Of a stretch of 64,000 nt of DNA, positions 7,939 to 15,232 are shown one piece after another. Numbering within the stretch: the stretch's first letter is position 1; each line of letters starts with the position of its first letter. Both the position numbers and the translations under genes were made by a program. A model generated the notes under the pieces. The model was not told the origin of the DNA and did not search any database. It saw only the letters and a program-made list of their open reading frames with translations. The stretch comes from an uncultured Myxococcales bacterium (lineage in GTDB: Bacteria > Myxococcota > Myxococcia > Myxococcales > Myxococcaceae): NCBI GenBank assembly GCA_937980205.1, contig CALJKW010000009.1:1-64000 (forward strand). Direction: 5' to 3'.

Positions 7939-9326
7939 CTCGGTGAAGCGGGAGCTCCGGGCGGCGGCAACTCGAGACACCGGCCCGACAGTAGCTCACG
8001 CGCAGGCAGCCTGCCCTTCAGCACCACGCGCGAGCCCGGCGCGCACTCGGCCCACACGCCCGGCCCGTTGCCGGTGACGTCGAGGCCGTCGAGCTCGAGC
8101 ACTCCGTCGTCGGGGATGGTGACCGCCGCCTCGCGCGAGGAGATGGACACGATGCCGCGGGCCTTCACCGTCGAGCGCCGCTCGACCAGCAGCGCTCCGT
8201 GCAGGCACTGCTCGCAGCGCAGGCCGCTCAAGTCCACGGTCGACACCGCCGTGGCGACGACGCCCGTGCCGGCGATGTCGAACACCTTGACGTCTTCGAG
8301 CACGGCGATCGCGTCGCGCACCATGATGCCGTCGCCGTCGCCGGTGACTCCTTCGATGCGGACCTTCTTCGCGTCGAGCCGCCCCAGCCGCGCGAGGACG
8401 GCGAGGTCCACCGCGCCGCGGATGGAGATGTCTTCCGCGCGCGTCTGCGAGTCGAGCGACGAGATGCCGCCGTGGCTGCCCGGAGACGTCGCGTGCAGCC
8501 GCTTCACCACGCCCTTCGCTCCGGACAGCCCGACGCCGCCGACCTGCGTCCGCTCGACCGTCATGCCGTCGACGTCGAGCTCGGACCCGGGGCCCGCGAG
8601 CGCGCCGTACTCGTGCGCCACCACCTCGACGTCGTCGAGCTCGAGCCGCGCGCCGTTGACGCTGAAGCCCGCGCTGCGGCCGCGCCGCGCCTTCGTCTTT
8701 TGCACCAACGCGCGGCCGCCGGAGACGTGCACCGCCGTCGCCGCGCCGTCGCTGGTGCAGCCGGTGATGATGGCCTCTCCGCCTTCGACGGTGACGCCGT
8801 GGCGGAGCGCTCCGCGAAAGGTCACGTCGGAGACCTCAGCCTTGCCGGCCGTCACGACGACTCCGCGGCTCTCCGGCACCGAGCCCTCGACGTCTCCACC
8901 GCGCCAGGTCAGCGCGCCTTCGACGCGGACCGCCGCCTGTCGCTGGCCGCTGAACGAGACCTGCTCGAGCGTCACGGCGCCGCGCACCGTCAGCCCCACC
9001 TGCCCGCCCTGAATGGCGAGCTTCCGGAGCGTCGCGCGGCCCGCCTCGAGCCCCTCGCCGAACAGCACGACCGCCTTGCCTTCACCGACAAGCTCGACGT
9101 CGTCGGGCAGCACGCCCGAGAGCTCGTACAGGCCGGTCGCCAGGTGCGTGACGGTGCCGCCTTTGAGCTCGAGCCTCTTGAGCGGGCGCGCGCTCGAGCC
9201 GTCTCCCCCTTCGGAGGCGGAGCCGTCGACCCAGACCTGCGCCCGCCGAGGCGCGGGCTCGGTCTTCGCGGACTCCGGGGCGTGCGCGCACGCGCTCACC
9301 ACCAGAAGCCAGAGGCACCGCCGCAT
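7935..9326 (-). CDS. Right-handed beta-helix repeat lipoprotein
   Basis: A 463-aa protein with a lipoprotein signal (MRRCLWLLVVSAC, Cys13 as lipid site). Near-continuous parallel beta-helix coils follow, recognisable as short V/L/A-G-[AG]-x-[VL] rungs such as VEGGEAIITGCTSDGAATAV and VKRLHATSPGSHGGISSLDS. Such folds occur in surface or periplasmic polysaccharide-active and adhesin-like proteins, but no catalytic signature is visible. It heads a two-gene unit with the HExxH protein and is divergent from HU across a 215-base gap. Confidence 0.8.
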   Translation of the reverse strand: MRRCLWLLVVSACAHAPESAKTEPAPRRAQVWVDGSASEGGDGSSARPLKRLELKGGTVTHLATGLYELSGVLPDDVELVGEGKAVVLFGEGLEAGRATLRKLAIQGGQVGLTVRGAVTLEQVSFSGQRQAAVRVEGALTWRGGDVEGSVPESRGVVVTAGKAEVSDVTFRGALRHGVTVEGGEAIITGCTSDGAATAVHVSGGRALVQKTKARRGRSAGFSVNGARLELDDVEVVAHEYGALAGPGSELDVDGMTVERTQVGGVGLSGAKGVVKRLHATSPGSHGGISSLDSQTRAEDISIRGAVDLAVLARLGRLDAKKVRIEGVTGDGDGIMVRDAIAVLEDVKVFDIAGTGVVATAVSTVDLSGLRCEQCLHGALLVERRSTVKARGIVSISSREAAVTIPDDGVLELDGLDVTGNGPGVWAECAPGSRVVLKGRLPARELLSGRCLELPPPGAPASPR

Positions 9327-9341
9327 CGGGCCCCGAGCCTA

Positions 9342-9427
9342 GATCGCAAACGGCCCGCGCCCGATCAGAACGGCGGCGATTCCCGCGCCGGAACGCAAGG
9401 TTGCGCGGCCACCCTGATCGCAAACGG
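9342..9427. repeat. Direct 12-bp repeat in the HU / beta-helix divergent promoter region
   Basis: GATCGCAAACGG occurs at 9342-9353 and again at 9416-9427; a related form, GATCAGAACGG, begins at 9363. All lie in the intergenic gap between the divergent beta-helix lipoprotein and HU genes. They could be binding sites for a shared regulator; nothing else supports this. Confidence 0.35.
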
Positions 9428-9467
9428 ATCCTCTCTGATCAGACATCGGTGTCATGTATGTCTTACA

Positions 9468-9496
9468 TTGACGCGTCTGATCTGCCTCTGGTACTC
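9468..9496 (+). promoter_or_regulatory. Possible sigma-70-type promoter for HU
   Basis: TTGACG at 9468-9473 is a good -35 box. A weak -10 candidate (GTACTC) starts 17 bases later at 9491. The HU ATG is 46 bases further on, preceded by a strong purine-rich ribosome site (GGGAGGG, about 9528-9534). The -35 fits better than the -10. Confidence 0.35.
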
Positions 9497-9541
9497 AGCG
9501 CGCCCCGCTGTCAGGGACCCACCGAGGGAGGGAAAACGCAC

Positions 9542-9811
9542 ATGACGAAGGCAGAGCTGGTCGAGGCCGTGGCGACGCAGACGCAGCTGACCAAGAAGTC
9601 GGCGGCGGAGATCATCGACGTGGTGTTCAGCCACATCGGTAAGGCCGTGAAGGCCGACAACCGCTTCAGCTACCCCGGCTTCGGCACCTGGACGATGCGC
9701 AACCGCAAGGCGCGCAAGATCCGCAATCCGCAGACGAACGAGATCATGAAGCTGAAGGCGTCGAAGACCATCGGCTTCCGTCCGGCCAAGGAGCTCAAGG
9801 AGACCCTCTAA
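9542..9811 (+). CDS. DNA-binding protein HU
   Basis: An 89-aa nucleoid protein of the HU/IHF family. The start MTKAELVEAVA, the dimerisation helices and the DNA-bending arm signature (GFGTWTMRNRKARKIRNPQT, about residues 46-65, then FRPAKELKE) are all present, and the length is that of HU rather than the longer IHF subunits. The ATG has a GGGAGGG ribosome site 7-8 bases upstream. It is monocistronic, divergent from the beta-helix lipoprotein and followed by three GC-rich hairpins before the next convergent gene. Confidence 0.95.
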   Translation: MTKAELVEAVATQTQLTKKSAAEIIDVVFSHIGKAVKADNRFSYPGFGTWTMRNRKARKIRNPQTNEIMKLKASKTIGFRPAKELKETL

Positions 9812-9842
9812 GAGAGTCCCGCGTCCCGGCTGCTCGGCCAAC

Positions 9843-9890
9843 GGGCGACACTGTCGCCCTGCTCCGCGTCAGGCAGACTGCGCCTGACGC
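9843..9890. terminator. Two tandem hairpins after HU
   Basis: An 8-bp perfect hairpin (9843-9850 with 9852-9859, GGGCGACA / TGTCGCCC) is followed by a 9-bp one (9866-9874 with 9882-9890, GCGTCAGGC / GCCTGACGC). No T-tract follows. Their place between HU and a convergent gene suggests transcript-end stability or termination. Confidence 0.4.
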
Positions 9891-9909
9891 TCCACGCCGA
9901 GCAGCAACC

Positions 9910-9936
9910 GGGGCCGCTTCAGCCTGAGGCGGCCCC
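9910..9936. terminator. GC-rich hairpin between convergent genes
   Basis: Stem GGGGCCGC (9910-9917) with GCGGCCCC (9929-9936), followed on the plus strand by GTATTTCG. The stop codon of the convergent gene (9919-9921) lies in the loop, so the element is partly coding on the minus strand. It is likely the main HU terminator. Confidence 0.45.
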
Positions 9937-10284
9937 GTATTTCGCTCTCAGCTCCGGCAACGACAGGCCCGCCGCCGGCGCCAGCACCGCGATGAACTCG
10001 CTCGCGTGCACGAAGTACAGCGCCTGACCCACGAACAAGCTCAAGAAGACTCCGCGCGCGTCGTGCAGCGCCACTCCTCGGCAGTCGAGGAAGTAGACGA
10101 GCTTGGGCAGCACCTTCTCCGCCACGGCCTCGAGGTCATCCGCCTCGGACAACACCAGCTCGTAGCTGAGCGCCTCTGCTCCGCCGAAGGCCTGCGCGTT
10201 CCGCTGGCTCGCGATCTCGTTGTTCGCGTCCATCGCGCGCGCGCGGTGGAACGCCTTGTCGAGCAGCGGCTGCAGCGCGCTCAT
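9919..10284 (-). CDS. Hypothetical protein downstream of M23 peptidase
   Basis: A 121-aa protein with no recognised domain. It starts MSALQPLLDKAFHRARAMDA and is helical at first, with a hydrophobic centre (LPKLVYFLDCRGVALHDARG, then FLSLFVGQALYFVHASEFIA), and may be globular or membrane-associated. The ATG overlaps the peptidase TGA as ATGA, so the two are co-translated and may act together in the envelope. Confidence 0.7.
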   Translation of the reverse strand: MSALQPLLDKAFHRARAMDANNEIASQRNAQAFGGAEALSYELVLSEADDLEAVAEKVLPKLVYFLDCRGVALHDARGVFLSLFVGQALYFVHASEFIAVLAPAAGLSLPELRAKYGAASG

Positions 10285-11162
10285 GGCAAGAGCCACGCGA
10301 CGGGCGTGAACGGCCCGCGAGGTACCGGGAGCTCGGCCTCCGGGTCCACCGGCTCGCCCTCGTGAAGCAGCTCGAAGTGCACGTGCGGCCCGGTGCTCTG
10401 ACCCGTCGAGCCCGCGAAGCCGATGAGCTGCCCCTTCTGCACCACCTGGCCCGCCTCGACCTCCCACGTCGAGAGGTGGCTGTACCGCGTCGACCAGTGG
10501 CCATCGTGCACCACGTGCACCGTCTTGCCGTGCGCGCCGTTCCAGCCCGCGAACACCACGGTGCCGGTGAACGACGCCTTCACCGGCTGGCCGAGCTCGG
10601 CCACCACGTCGACGCCGCGGTGCACCCGCCACGTGCCCGACATCGGGTGCACGCGCGAGCCGAACGGGCTCGACACCATCACCGGAGACACCGGCCACGC
10701 GAACAGCTTCGGAGTCACCTTCGGCCGCCGCGACACCTGCAGCACCGCGTTGAGCCGCGACGTCAGCCGGTCGAGCGTCGCGCGGGCGGCCGTGGCCGTC
10801 TCGGGCGCGATGTCTCCGTACGTCTGGGCGTCGAGCTCGAGCTCGCCCTCGACGACCATGCGCGCGCGGGCGAGGTCCGTCGGCGCCACCGACGCCCGCG
10901 CGAGGAAGGCGTCGACGTCCGAGAGCAGCTTCGCCCACGCCGCGCTGCGCTCGACCGGCATCGGGGCTCCCGAGACGGCGCCCCTTCGCGCGGCCTGGGC
11001 CCCGTCGATGAACGCCTTCAGCTCGGCCTCGAAGCGCGGGTCCGACTTCAGCTTCGGCGCCGAGCGCGTCACGGCAGGCGCCTTCATCGCCTCGGCCCAC
11101 GACATCTTCTGCGGAGCGGCGACGCACCCCGACAACACGCACAAAAGGAGGACCGGGCGCAC
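10281..11162 (-). CDS. M23 (LytM-type) peptidase lipoprotein
   Basis: A 293-aa lipoprotein (lipobox VLSGC, Cys13) with a helical stretch to about residue 145 and a C-terminal M23 zinc endopeptidase domain. All ligands are present: H181 and D185 (HRGVD), H229 (RYSHL) and the HVH pair H260/H262. This predicts activity on peptidoglycan cross-links, with the enzyme held at a membrane face of the periplasm. The GTG at 11162 opens directly on the signal peptide and is preferred to longer readings. It is divergent from nth with 27 bases between starts and overlaps the following hypothetical gene by four bases. Confidence 0.9.
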   Translation of the reverse strand: MRPVLLLCVLSGCVAAPQKMSWAEAMKAPAVTRSAPKLKSDPRFEAELKAFIDGAQAARRGAVSGAPMPVERSAAWAKLLSDVDAFLARASVAPTDLARARMVVEGELELDAQTYGDIAPETATAARATLDRLTSRLNAVLQVSRRPKVTPKLFAWPVSPVMVSSPFGSRVHPMSGTWRVHRGVDVVAELGQPVKASFTGTVVFAGWNGAHGKTVHVVHDGHWSTRYSHLSTWEVEAGQVVQKGQLIGFAGSTGQSTGPHVHFELLHEGEPVDPEAELPVPRGPFTPVAWLLP

Positions 11163-11189
11163 GACGCCGCGAATGCTACCTTGCGCCCC

Positions 11190-11900
11190 GTGAAGGAGAC
11201 AAAGAACGAGCGCGCCGCGCGCGCAGTGGCCGTCATCGACAAGCTCGACGCCGCGATGCCGGAAGCGAAGATCGAGCTCGACCACGGCTCGCCCTGGCAG
11301 CTGCTGGTCGCCGTCATCCTCTCGGCCCAGAGCACCGACCGGCGCGTGAACATGGTCACGCCCGATCTGCACCGGGCCTTCCCGTCACCCGAGCACTACG
11401 CGAAGGCGTCTCCGGCCGAGGTCGAGCAGCACATCAAGACGCTCGGGCTCTTCCGCAACAAGGCGAAGAACCTCGTCGCGCTCGGCAAGACGCTGATGGC
11501 CGAGCACGAGGGCAAGGTGCCCGTCTCACGCGCCGCGCTCGCCGCGCTGCCTGGCGTCGGCAACAAGACGGCGGGCGTCGTCTCGATGCACATCGGCGGA
11601 GACCGCGGCTTCCCCGTCGACACCCACGTGATGCGGCTGTCGTACCGGCTCGGCTTCACCCGGCACGACAAGCCCGACGACATCGAGAACGACCTGCGCG
11701 CGCTCTTGCCCGAGGAGAAGTGGTTCCAGGGCCACCAGCTGCTGGTGTGGCACGGCCGGCGGGTCTGCCACGCGGCAAACCCCGAGTGTCACCGCTGCGT
11801 CGTGGCTGAGCTGTGCCCGAAGCGGGGCGTGAAGGCGCTCAGAGCGCGGAAGCCGACCGCTCGGCGCCCTCTTCCTTCTCGGACGCGCGCACCGTCTTGA
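11190..11900 (+). CDS. nth: Endonuclease III (DNA glycosylase/AP lyase)
   Basis: Removes oxidised pyrimidines and cuts abasic sites in base-excision repair. The 236-aa protein has the helix-hairpin-helix LPGVGNKTAG with catalytic Lys126, the VDTHV aspartate D144 and the [4Fe-4S] pattern C-x6-C-x2-C-x5-C near the C-terminus (CHAANPECHRCVVAELC). It is about 20 residues longer than the E. coli protein because of a basic tail (ARKPTARRPLPSRTRAPS) that overlaps the convergent def gene by 62 bases. The start is a GTG with GGAG nearby only inside the gene, so initiation context is weak. Confidence 0.95.
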   Translation: MKETKNERAARAVAVIDKLDAAMPEAKIELDHGSPWQLLVAVILSAQSTDRRVNMVTPDLHRAFPSPEHYAKASPAEVEQHIKTLGLFRNKAKNLVALGKTLMAEHEGKVPVSRAALAALPGVGNKTAGVVSMHIGGDRGFPVDTHVMRLSYRLGFTRHDKPDDIENDLRALLPEEKWFQGHQLLVWHGRRVCHAANPECHRCVVAELCPKRGVKALRARKPTARRPLPSRTRAPS

Positions 11901-12387
11901 GCCGCTTCATCCGCTTGCGGATGAGCTCGCGCTTCAGCACGGAGATGTGGTCGACGAACATCGTGCCGTCGAGGTGATCGGTCTCGTGCTGCACCGCGAT
12001 GGCGAGCAGCCCGTCGCAGCGCATCGTCTGCTCCTGGCCCTGCTCGTCGAGGAACTTCACCGTCGCGAACGCCGCGCGGTCGACGTCTTCGGCCTCGCCC
12101 GGCACCGAGAGGCAGCCTTCGGTGTACGTGACCTTGCCCTCGAGCGAGACGATCTCCGGGTTGATCATCGCGATGGGCTTCGACTCGGGCTGGCGCGCGC
12201 GGGTGTCGAGCACGATGACGCGCTGGAGCACGCCGATCTGCGGCGCGGCCAGGCCGACGCCGTCGGCCTCGTACATCGAGTCGAAGAGGTCCTTGATCAA
12301 CGCTCTGGTGGAGTCGTCGACGACCGTCACCTTCTCGGCCTTCTTCTTCAAGGTCGGGTGCGGCCAGACCAGGATTTCGCGAACCAT
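11839..12387 (-). CDS. def: Peptide deformylase
   Basis: Removes the N-formyl group from nascent proteins. The 182-aa protein has all three family motifs: GVGLAAPQIG (43-52), EGCLSVPG with metal ligand Cys92, and QHETDHLDG with ligands His134 and His138 and catalytic Glu135. The basic C-terminal tail is typical of Gram-negative deformylases. I chose the ATG at 12387 (MVREILVWPHP); an in-frame start 12 codons upstream gives a non-homologous leader. A possible promoter (TTGCTC then TTAAAC on the minus strand, 12423-12396) sits very close to the start. Confidence 0.95.
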   Translation of the reverse strand: MVREILVWPHPTLKKKAEKVTVVDDSTRALIKDLFDSMYEADGVGLAAPQIGVLQRVIVLDTRARQPESKPIAMINPEIVSLEGKVTYTEGCLSVPGEAEDVDRAAFATVKFLDEQGQEQTMRCDGLLAIAVQHETDHLDGTMFVDHISVLKRELIRKRMKRLKTVRASEKEEGAERSASAL

Positions 12388-12456
12388 ACCTACATGTTTA
12401 AACAGCGTTACCGTTCGGAGCAACTGGTGGCCGGTGCGCTACCGTCCCAGTCTTCT

Positions 12457-15183
12457 CTAATCCAGCAGGTGCCGGGCATATTCGGCCCGCCGCTGGTCGT
12501 CCTCGAGGGCGCGGGCCGCCTCCTCCAGCACCCGGTGGACGACGGCCGCCCTTTGCTGCAGTGCGGCATCTGGGTGACCCGAAAATCGAAGGGGGTCGAA
12601 CTCCTCGGAGAGCCGCTCGAACGCCCGCTGCACCTCGTCGGTGCCGGCGTTCCGCGAGAGGCCGAGGATGGTGAAGTAGTCGGCCTCCTGCACCTGCTCG
12701 AACTTCGCCTCGAGGCGCTGCACGTCCAGCTCCGGGGACGGCTGCGGCCGCCGCGCGGCGGGCGGCTTCACCTCGATGAGGCCGAGGTGCTTCGCGACCG
12801 CGATGACCTTGTAGGCCTTGTCGGGCCGCATGCCCGCGGCGAGCACGAGGTCCTCGATGGTCGCTTCGCCGTCGACGAACGACAGCATGCGGCGCTCGCG
12901 ATCGGTGAAGCCCAGGGAGCGGATGTCGAGCTCGGTGTCGGTCGCGACGGGCACCGCCTCGCTGCCGCCGAGCGCCTCGAGCTGCGTCTCCGGAGGGAGC
13001 ACGCGGCGCAGCGCCTCGGCCACCATCGGCAGCACCGTGCGCGTCGACGCCGCGGCGAGCACCTCGGGCCCGGGCTGCTCGTCGTGCAGGCGGTACGTAC
13101 ACGAGCTCTCGGTGAACGCGTCGAGCGCGACCGCCTCGGTGTAGCGCTGCACGAGGCCAGGCACCTCGGCGTCGCGGATGAGGCCCCGCTGCTTCATCAC
13201 CGCGAGCAGCTCGTGCGCAGAGGCGCCGCGGACGGACGCGAGGTCGGCCTCCTGGCGGGCGTCGATGAGGCCGTCGCGGCGCGCGCGGTCCGAGAGCGTC
13301 TCGTACGGCAGCGATGACTCGGCCGCGACGAGCTGCCCGCGCTTGAGCCAGAGGTTGCGGGTGCCGCCGGCGACTCCGAGCTCGACGCGGACCTCGGCGC
13401 CGCCGAGCACCAGCGTCGCCATCATGCGCGCGAGCTCGCCCAGCTTGAGCGTGCCGGTGCGCGGCAGACCGAGCGGCGGCTTCCCGGCGGGAGCGAGCGG
13501 CAGAATCGCGCGGTCCTCGAGCTCCTTCACGTGAGCCTCGGCGCGCTGGGCGGCGGTCTCGGCGGCTGCGGCGCGCGCGGCCTCGGCGGCCTGCTCGGCC
13601 CGCACCTGGTCGAGCTCTTCGCGCAGGGCCTTGAGCTGCGCCGACGTCGCTTCGCGCTCGGCCTCCATCTGCTTGCGGGTGTCTTTGAGCTGCAGCTCGA
13701 GGCGACCGATGTCGGCGAGCAGCTCGCTCTGGTGCGCCTCGGCGGTCGCGCGCGCGCCGCGCTCGTGCTCGAGCTCGCGGATGAGCTGCTCGCTCGTCGC
13801 CTTCGCGACCTCGGCCGCCTGGTCCTTCGACTCCTGCAGCTCGAGCACCTTCATCTCGAGCGCGGCCGCGGCCTCCGAGCGCTCGCGCCCGCGCTCCTGC
13901 TCGTCGGTCAACTGCTTGCCGAGGCCCTCGTGCTCTTCCGACAGCAGCGCGAGCTCGCTGCGCGTCTCTTCGTGGGCGCCCTGCGCTTTCACCAGCGCGT
14001 CGTCGAGCTCCTTGATGCGCGACTCGGCCTCGAAGGCCTGGCGCCGCAGGCGATCGAGCTCGGCCTTCACGGCGTCGAACGACTCCTGCAGCGTGGCGAG
14101 CTGCTGCTCGGCGCGGGCGCGGGCGTCGCGCTCCTGCTCGAGCTGCTCTTCGACCTGCGCGCGCTGGTCGCGCTCCTTGCGGACCAGCGTGTCGGCGTGC
14201 TCGGCCTCGCGCTCGAGGCGCTCGAGCTCGCCCTTCTGCGTACGGCGCTGGGTGTCGGCCTGCGCGCGCGCGGCCTTGAGGGCCTTCTCCGCGCTCTCGA
14301 CGGCGTCGTGCGCCGCGGCCTCGCGCGCGGCCCACTCGGCGCGGGCCTTGTCGACCTTCGCCTCGGCCTCGCGGACCTTCGCCTCGAGCTCGGCCTCACG
14401 GGTGGAGGTCTCGGCGCTCTCCGGCGGCGGCGGCGCAGGCGCGGCGGGCTCTGGCTCGGGCTGTTCGTGCTCTTTGAGCTCGAAGCGCGCGCTCTCCTCG
14501 GCCGCTGCGGGAGGAATCGACGGAGGCGGCGGAGTCGTCGCCGGCTCGCGCGCCATGCGCCGTCGCGCGGCCTCGGCGCGGACCTCGTTCTCGAGGCGCT
14601 CGAGCTCGGGGTCGATGTGCGACTGGACCTGGGCTTCGATCTCCTGGCCGACCTGCTGCTCGAGGTCGCCGAACAGCGCGCCTTCGAGATCTCTGGGCGA
14701 TCGCTCCTCCTCGGGCGGAGGGCTCGTGCGCCACCCGGCCGTCTCTTCCGGAGGCACGGGAGCCGGCGGCTCGGGCGGAGGAGGCTCCTCGAGCTGCGGC
14801 GGCGCGACGGTCTTCTCCACCTCGCGCATCGTCCAGTCGTCGGCGGTCGGGTTGATGAGCTCGTTGATCTGCTGCGGGAGCTCGTCTCCAGGAGGCATCG
14901 GCGCGACCGGGTAGCCGAAGCCGGGCACCGACTCTCCGAGCAGCAGCACCTTCGCGAGCTTGCCGTCGGGGTGCTGCTGCAGCTCCTCGAGCACGATGTG
15001 GCCGCGGCCGGACTCGACGGAGGGCGCGAGGAGGATGAGGCCCGGCAGGTGGGCGCCGAAGGCGATCACCGCGTCGGCGGCGGACGTCGCGAGCACGAAT
15101 TCGTAGCCCTCGCGCGCGAGAATGCGCTTGAGCTGAGCGATGACCTCGAGGTCGTCGTGGACGAGGAGTACCGGTGCCGCCAT
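12457..15183 (-). CDS. Pseudo-receiver / coiled-coil / DUF4388 / degenerate J-domain protein
   Basis: A 908-aa multidomain protein. Residues 1-115 resemble a response-regulator receiver (APVLLVHDDLEVIAQLKRIL) but the phospho-acceptor Asp position reads LILLAPSVES, so it looks phosphorylation-dead. A Pro-rich linker follows, then a long coiled coil (about 220-540, Glu/Ala/Leu/Arg heptads). Next is a PATAN/DUF4388-like domain (GTLKLGELARMMATLVLGGA onward, about 555-790) and a C-terminal J-like domain (YFTILGLSRNAGTDEVQRAF) in which the HPD position reads FDPLRF. Receiver plus coiled-coil proteins in myxobacteria (FrzS, AglZ) organise polar motility complexes; a similar scaffold role here is inference. 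An in-frame GTG four codons upstream is an alternative start. Confidence 0.85.
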   Translation of the reverse strand: MAAPVLLVHDDLEVIAQLKRILAREGYEFVLATSAADAVIAFGAHLPGLILLAPSVESGRGHIVLEELQQHPDGKLAKVLLLGESVPGFGYPVAPMPPGDELPQQINELINPTADDWTMREVEKTVAPPQLEEPPPPEPPAPVPPEETAGWRTSPPPEEERSPRDLEGALFGDLEQQVGQEIEAQVQSHIDPELERLENEVRAEAARRRMAREPATTPPPPSIPPAAAEESARFELKEHEQPEPEPAAPAPPPPESAETSTREAELEAKVREAEAKVDKARAEWAAREAAAHDAVESAEKALKAARAQADTQRRTQKGELERLEREAEHADTLVRKERDQRAQVEEQLEQERDARARAEQQLATLQESFDAVKAELDRLRRQAFEAESRIKELDDALVKAQGAHEETRSELALLSEEHEGLGKQLTDEQERGRERSEAAAALEMKVLELQESKDQAAEVAKATSEQLIRELEHERGARATAEAHQSELLADIGRLELQLKDTRKQMEAEREATSAQLKALREELDQVRAEQAAEAARAAAAETAAQRAEAHVKELEDRAILPLAPAGKPPLGLPRTGTLKLGELARMMATLVLGGAEVRVELGVAGGTRNLWLKRGQLVAAESSLPYETLSDRARRDGLIDARQEADLASVRGASAHELLAVMKQRGLIRDAEVPGLVQRYTEAVALDAFTESSCTYRLHDEQPGPEVLAAASTRTVLPMVAEALRRVLPPETQLEALGGSEAVPVATDTELDIRSLGFTDRERRMLSFVDGEATIEDLVLAAGMRPDKAYKVIAVAKHLGLIEVKPPAARRPQPSPELDVQRLEAKFEQVQEADYFTILGLSRNAGTDEVQRAFERLSEEFDPLRFSGHPDAALQQRAAVVHRVLEEAARALEDDQRRAEYARHLLD

Positions 15184-15232
15184 GTGGACCGCCACATGTT
15201 GCTACAGGCGGGAGGGGTTTCCACTTTCGGGC

